Below, piece by piece: positions 61,741 through 64,000 of a DNA stretch of 64,000 nucleotides. Made by a program: the position numbers and the translations under genes. This DNA comes from Thioclava sediminum (GTDB lineage Bacteria > Pseudomonadota > Alphaproteobacteria > Rhodobacterales > Rhodobacteraceae): assembly GCF_002020355.1 (NCBI RefSeq), contig NZ_MPZV01000001.1, positions 868,001 to 932,000 of the forward strand, given 5' to 3'. The notes under the pieces are model-generated. The model saw only the letters and a program-made list of their open reading frames with translations. It did not search any database and had not been told where the DNA came from. Within the stretch, counting starts at the first letter, position 1; each line of letters opens with the position of its first letter.

Positions 61741-63396
61741 TCAGGCCTCTTTCAATTCGGCTTTGTGATGCAGGCTAGTGCGCTTGGCATTGAGGTCGAT
61801 GCGCGGCTTGAAGCTGTCCGCATCGGCCGCCTCCCACCAGTCCGCGTAATCGGTGCTGCCCGGATCGTCGTTGAGGATGTTCGCGGGCAAAAAGGGATAG
61901 ATCTTTTCGATGGTGCGAGCTTCGCGCACGGCAGTGCGATGCACGATGTGGTGGGGCTGCAGCTCGCTCGGATGCTCCAGCCCGGCGGCCGCGACGATGT
62001 CGGCAAGCGCCTCCAGAGTCTTGGCGTGAAAGCGCGCGGCACGGGGGCCCTGCACCTCGGGCACGAGGCCGCGTTGGCGGCTCTTGTCCTGCGTAGTCAC
62101 CCCGGTCGGACAGGTGCCCAAGTGGCATCGCTGCGCCTGAATGCAGCCGATCGAGAACATGAAGGCCCGCGCGGCATTGCACCAATCCGCCCCGATCGCG
62201 AGGTTCTGCGCCAGCCCATAGCCGGAATAGACCTTGCCGGACGCCGCCAGCCGCACCTTGCCCTTCACGCCCGCGCCGACCAAAGCGTTGCGCATCAGAA
62301 CGAGCCCATCGATCAGCGGCATGCCGACATGATCCGACAGCTCCAGCGGCGCGGCCCCGGTGCCGCCCTCGGCTCCGTCGACGACGACGAAATCGGGATA
62401 GATGCCGGTCTTCTGCATCGCTTTCACGACCGCGAAGGCCTCATGCGGCTGACCGATGCACAGCTTGATGCCCACCGGCTTGCCGCCCGAGAGATCACGC
62501 ATCTTCGCCGCGAATTCCATCATCTGCGCGGGCGTCGAAAACGCCTTGTGGCCGCGCGGCGAGAGGCAGTCCTGATGCGCGGGCACCTTGCGGGTCTTCG
62601 CGATCTCCTCGGTGACCTTGGCCGCCGGAAGCATCCCGCCGTGACCGGGCTTCGCGCCCTGGCTCAGCTTGATCTCGGTCATCTTGACCTGATCGTGGCT
62701 CGCCTGCTCGGCGAACAGCTCCGGGTCGAAATTCCCCTCATCGTCGCGCGCCCCGAAATAGCCCGAGCCCAGCTCCCAGACGATGTCGCCGCCATGGCTC
62801 TGGTGATAGGGCGAGAAGCCTCCCTCGCCCGTGTCGTGGTAGAACCCGCCCTGCTTGGCCCCGAGGTTCAGCGCCTCGACCGCATTGGCCGACAGCGCCC
62901 CGAAGGACATGGCCGAGATGTTGAGCACCGACGCCGAATAGGGCTTGGCGCATTGATCGTTGCCGACCGTGATGCGTGGGCTTTTGTCGGGATGCTCGGC
63001 GGGCGCGATGGAATGATTCACCCATTGATATTCGGCGCCTTCCACGTCGCGCTCCGTGCCGAAAGGATGGGTATCGGTCTGGCCCCGCGCGCGGGCATGC
63101 ACGAGGTTGCGCGCCTCATAGGGGTAGGGTTTGCCCTCCAGATCGCCCTCGACGATATAGGCGCGCAGGAAAGGCCGCAGATCGTAGGCGAGCCAGCGGA
63201 TGCGCGCCGCGCCCGGATAGTTGCGCGTGATCGTCCAGTCCTTCTGGAAATAGTCATAAAGGCTGAGCGCCAGAAGCGGCACCGTCAAAAGCAAAAGGAT
63301 CAGCCACCAAGGGCTGATCCAGACGGCCAGCGCGAGCGCCAGCACAGACATCAAGAGCGAGCCGAGAGGGACGATGTTGCGGATGATGCTGCTCAT
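61741..63396 (-). CDS. FMN-binding glutamate synthase family protein
   Basis: This 551-residue protein has two N-terminal hydrophobic helices (about 8-45), then a glutamate-synthase-like FMN barrel (about 85-470): ISAMSFGALSANAVEALNLG, KLSQGAKPGHGGMLPA, DGAEGGTGAAPLELSD and the Cys motif CIQAQRCHLGTCPTGV. It lacks the glutaminase domain. The family is of uncertain function. ATG 63396 has GGAGGG five bases upstream; the frame is open further to 63453. It is likely co-transcribed with poxB. Confidence 0.88.
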   Translation of the reverse strand: MSSIIRNIVPLGSLLMSVLALALAVWISPWWLILLLLTVPLLALSLYDYFQKDWTITRNYPGAARIRWLAYDLRPFLRAYIVEGDLEGKPYPYEARNLVHARARGQTDTHPFGTERDVEGAEYQWVNHSIAPAEHPDKSPRITVGNDQCAKPYSASVLNISAMSFGALSANAVEALNLGAKQGGFYHDTGEGGFSPYHQSHGGDIVWELGSGYFGARDDEGNFDPELFAEQASHDQVKMTEIKLSQGAKPGHGGMLPAAKVTEEIAKTRKVPAHQDCLSPRGHKAFSTPAQMMEFAAKMRDLSGGKPVGIKLCIGQPHEAFAVVKAMQKTGIYPDFVVVDGAEGGTGAAPLELSDHVGMPLIDGLVLMRNALVGAGVKGKVRLAASGKVYSGYGLAQNLAIGADWCNAARAFMFSIGCIQAQRCHLGTCPTGVTTQDKSRQRGLVPEVQGPRAARFHAKTLEALADIVAAAGLEHPSELQPHHIVHRTAVREARTIEKIYPFLPANILNDDPGSTDYADWWEAADADSFKPRIDLNAKRTSLHHKAELKEA

Positions 63397-63421
63397 ATCG
63401 TCCCTCCCGGCTCTGCGTGGC

Positions 63422-63607
63422 TCAGATTGTCGCCTTGGCGCCTTTCGGCCCAACCAGCAGCCAGATGATGAAGCCGATAATCGGCAGGATGACGATCAAC
63501 AGGATCCACAGCACTTTCTTGCCGGTGGATTCGCCCGAGCCAAGGATCGACACGATGGCCCAGATATCGAGGATGAGGACGACGAGGCCCCCAATCATGC
63601 TCAGCAT
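63422..63607 (-). CDS. PLDc_N-type small membrane protein
   Basis: This 61-residue protein has two hydrophobic helices (MLSMIGGLVVLILDIWAIVS and VLWILLIVILPIIGFIIWLL) with GSGESTGKK between. This matches the PLDc_N (cardiolipin synthase N-terminal) domain found alone in many bacteria. Function is not known. GGAG precedes the ATG on the minus strand. It is upstream of the glutamate-synthase-like gene by 25 bases. Confidence 0.82.
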   Translation of the reverse strand: MLSMIGGLVVLILDIWAIVSILGSGESTGKKVLWILLIVILPIIGFIIWLLVGPKGAKATI

Positions 63608-63779
63608 AACTTCACTCCTTTATCGGTTTTTTCCGGCACTTACCGGCGTTCCTTGGCAGGGAAACTTGCGCCTTCAACGCTTTGTTCCCCGCTTTCCCCG
63701 ATTCAAGCGGAAGTGATTGATCGCCAAGGCGGTCGCGCGCGTAGCGCCGCCGCCTTGGCATTGGGATCGCGCCTTCGGC

Positions 63780-64000
63780 TCAGCGCCCCGGAGTCAGTTT
63801 ACGGATCAGGACGTAGAAGGCGGGCACCATGAAGACGCCGATGAAGGTCGCCGCCGCCATGCCCCCCAGCACGCCGATGCCGATTGCGTTCTGCGCCGAG
63901 GCCCCTGCCCCGGTCGCAATCGCCAGCGGCACCACGCCCAGCATGAAGGCGAGCGAGGTCATCAGGATCGGGCGCAGGCGGAGCCGCGCCGCCTCGATGG
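63780..64000 (-). CDS. RND efflux transporter, C-terminal fragment (cut by window edge)
   Basis: The last 73 codons of an RND inner-membrane pump lie in the window. The sequence [20 protein letters not shown] followed by [20 protein letters not shown] and [19 protein letters not shown] matches the end of AcrB-type transporters, with the twelfth helix. The ATG at 63962 within this frame is internal. The N-terminal part lies beyond position 64000. Confidence 0.93.
   Translation of the reverse strand, partial: IEAARLRLRPILMTSLAFMLGVVPLAIATGAGASAQNAIGIGVLGGMAAATFIGVFMVPAFYVLIRKLTPGR

Overview
The window is high-GC chromosomal DNA that reads as an alphaproteobacterium of the family Rhodobacteraceae (order Rhodobacterales); the genus is not fixed by what I can see (a Thioclava/Paracoccus-like relative would fit). 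The supporting signs are the rpmH-rnpA-yidD-yidC neighbourhood with a MOSC gene and yihA, an aa3 cytochrome oxidase subunit I beside a periplasmic cytochrome c, a Hint/RTX protein of a type common in this family, a cytochrome c'/cytochrome b pair, ThyX, DUF2244 and a ligase-associated PdeM/Lhr pair.

Layout. 1-7474: start of a sensor kinase (cut by the window edge), then a plus-strand block rpmH, rnpA, yidD, ttcA, a degenerate GGDEF-EAL protein, yidC, MOSC, yihA (tRNA maturation, membrane insertion, ribosome assembly). 7496-12859: argD-argF, a ZIP metal transporter, lldD, a MarR-GNAT fusion. 13045-17635: rplY, a small membrane ORF, pth, a glyoxalase, thyX, an AT-rich HEPN-like orphan and a DUF1810 gene. 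17624-22698: a minus-strand polyamine-type ABC transporter operon with a DUF2314 gene inside it. 22808-30354: an RTX/Hint protein, a tail-fibre-like SGNH hydrolase, tRNA-Leu(GAG) and a peptidoglycan-binding protein. 30556-34362: lipB, cytochrome c, ctaD, DUF2244. 34363-40547: lipoprotein, DUF3008, YqeY, carA, a GspE-N/GT2 fusion, a GntR regulator, a HAD nucleotidase. 40662-48133: a small membrane protein, a UbiH-type hydroxylase, MATE pump, cytochrome b/c', methyltransferase, PPK2, GST and an EamA/SMR-like protein. 48256-52842: parE, an AT-rich membrane orphan, a cluster of structured repeats, an aldose epimerase and a gamma-glutamylcyclotransferase. 52815-64000: pdeM-lhr, ilvD, a FUSC-like protein, an internally deleted fructosamine kinase, poxB, an FMN glutamate-synthase-like protein, a PLDc_N protein and the end of an RND pump.

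Most of this is housekeeping. The least explained structure is a family of palindromic intergenic modules, here called A (two hairpins in series) and B (a long hairpin with an ACT/AGT triloop next to a GNRA-capped hairpin with G-A/G-A internal loops). They occur at two places only, and both times beside an AT-rich gene of unknown function inserted next to a core gene (thyX and parE). Stem bases co-vary between copies and the loop motif is kept, which suggests that the folded form, as RNA or single-stranded DNA, is under selection.

Other points of interest are a GGDEF-EAL protein that has lost its catalytic residues, a fructosamine kinase lacking its catalytic loop through an in-frame deletion, a terminator-like hairpin inside the end of lipB, and a GspE-N domain fused to a processive glycosyltransferase.
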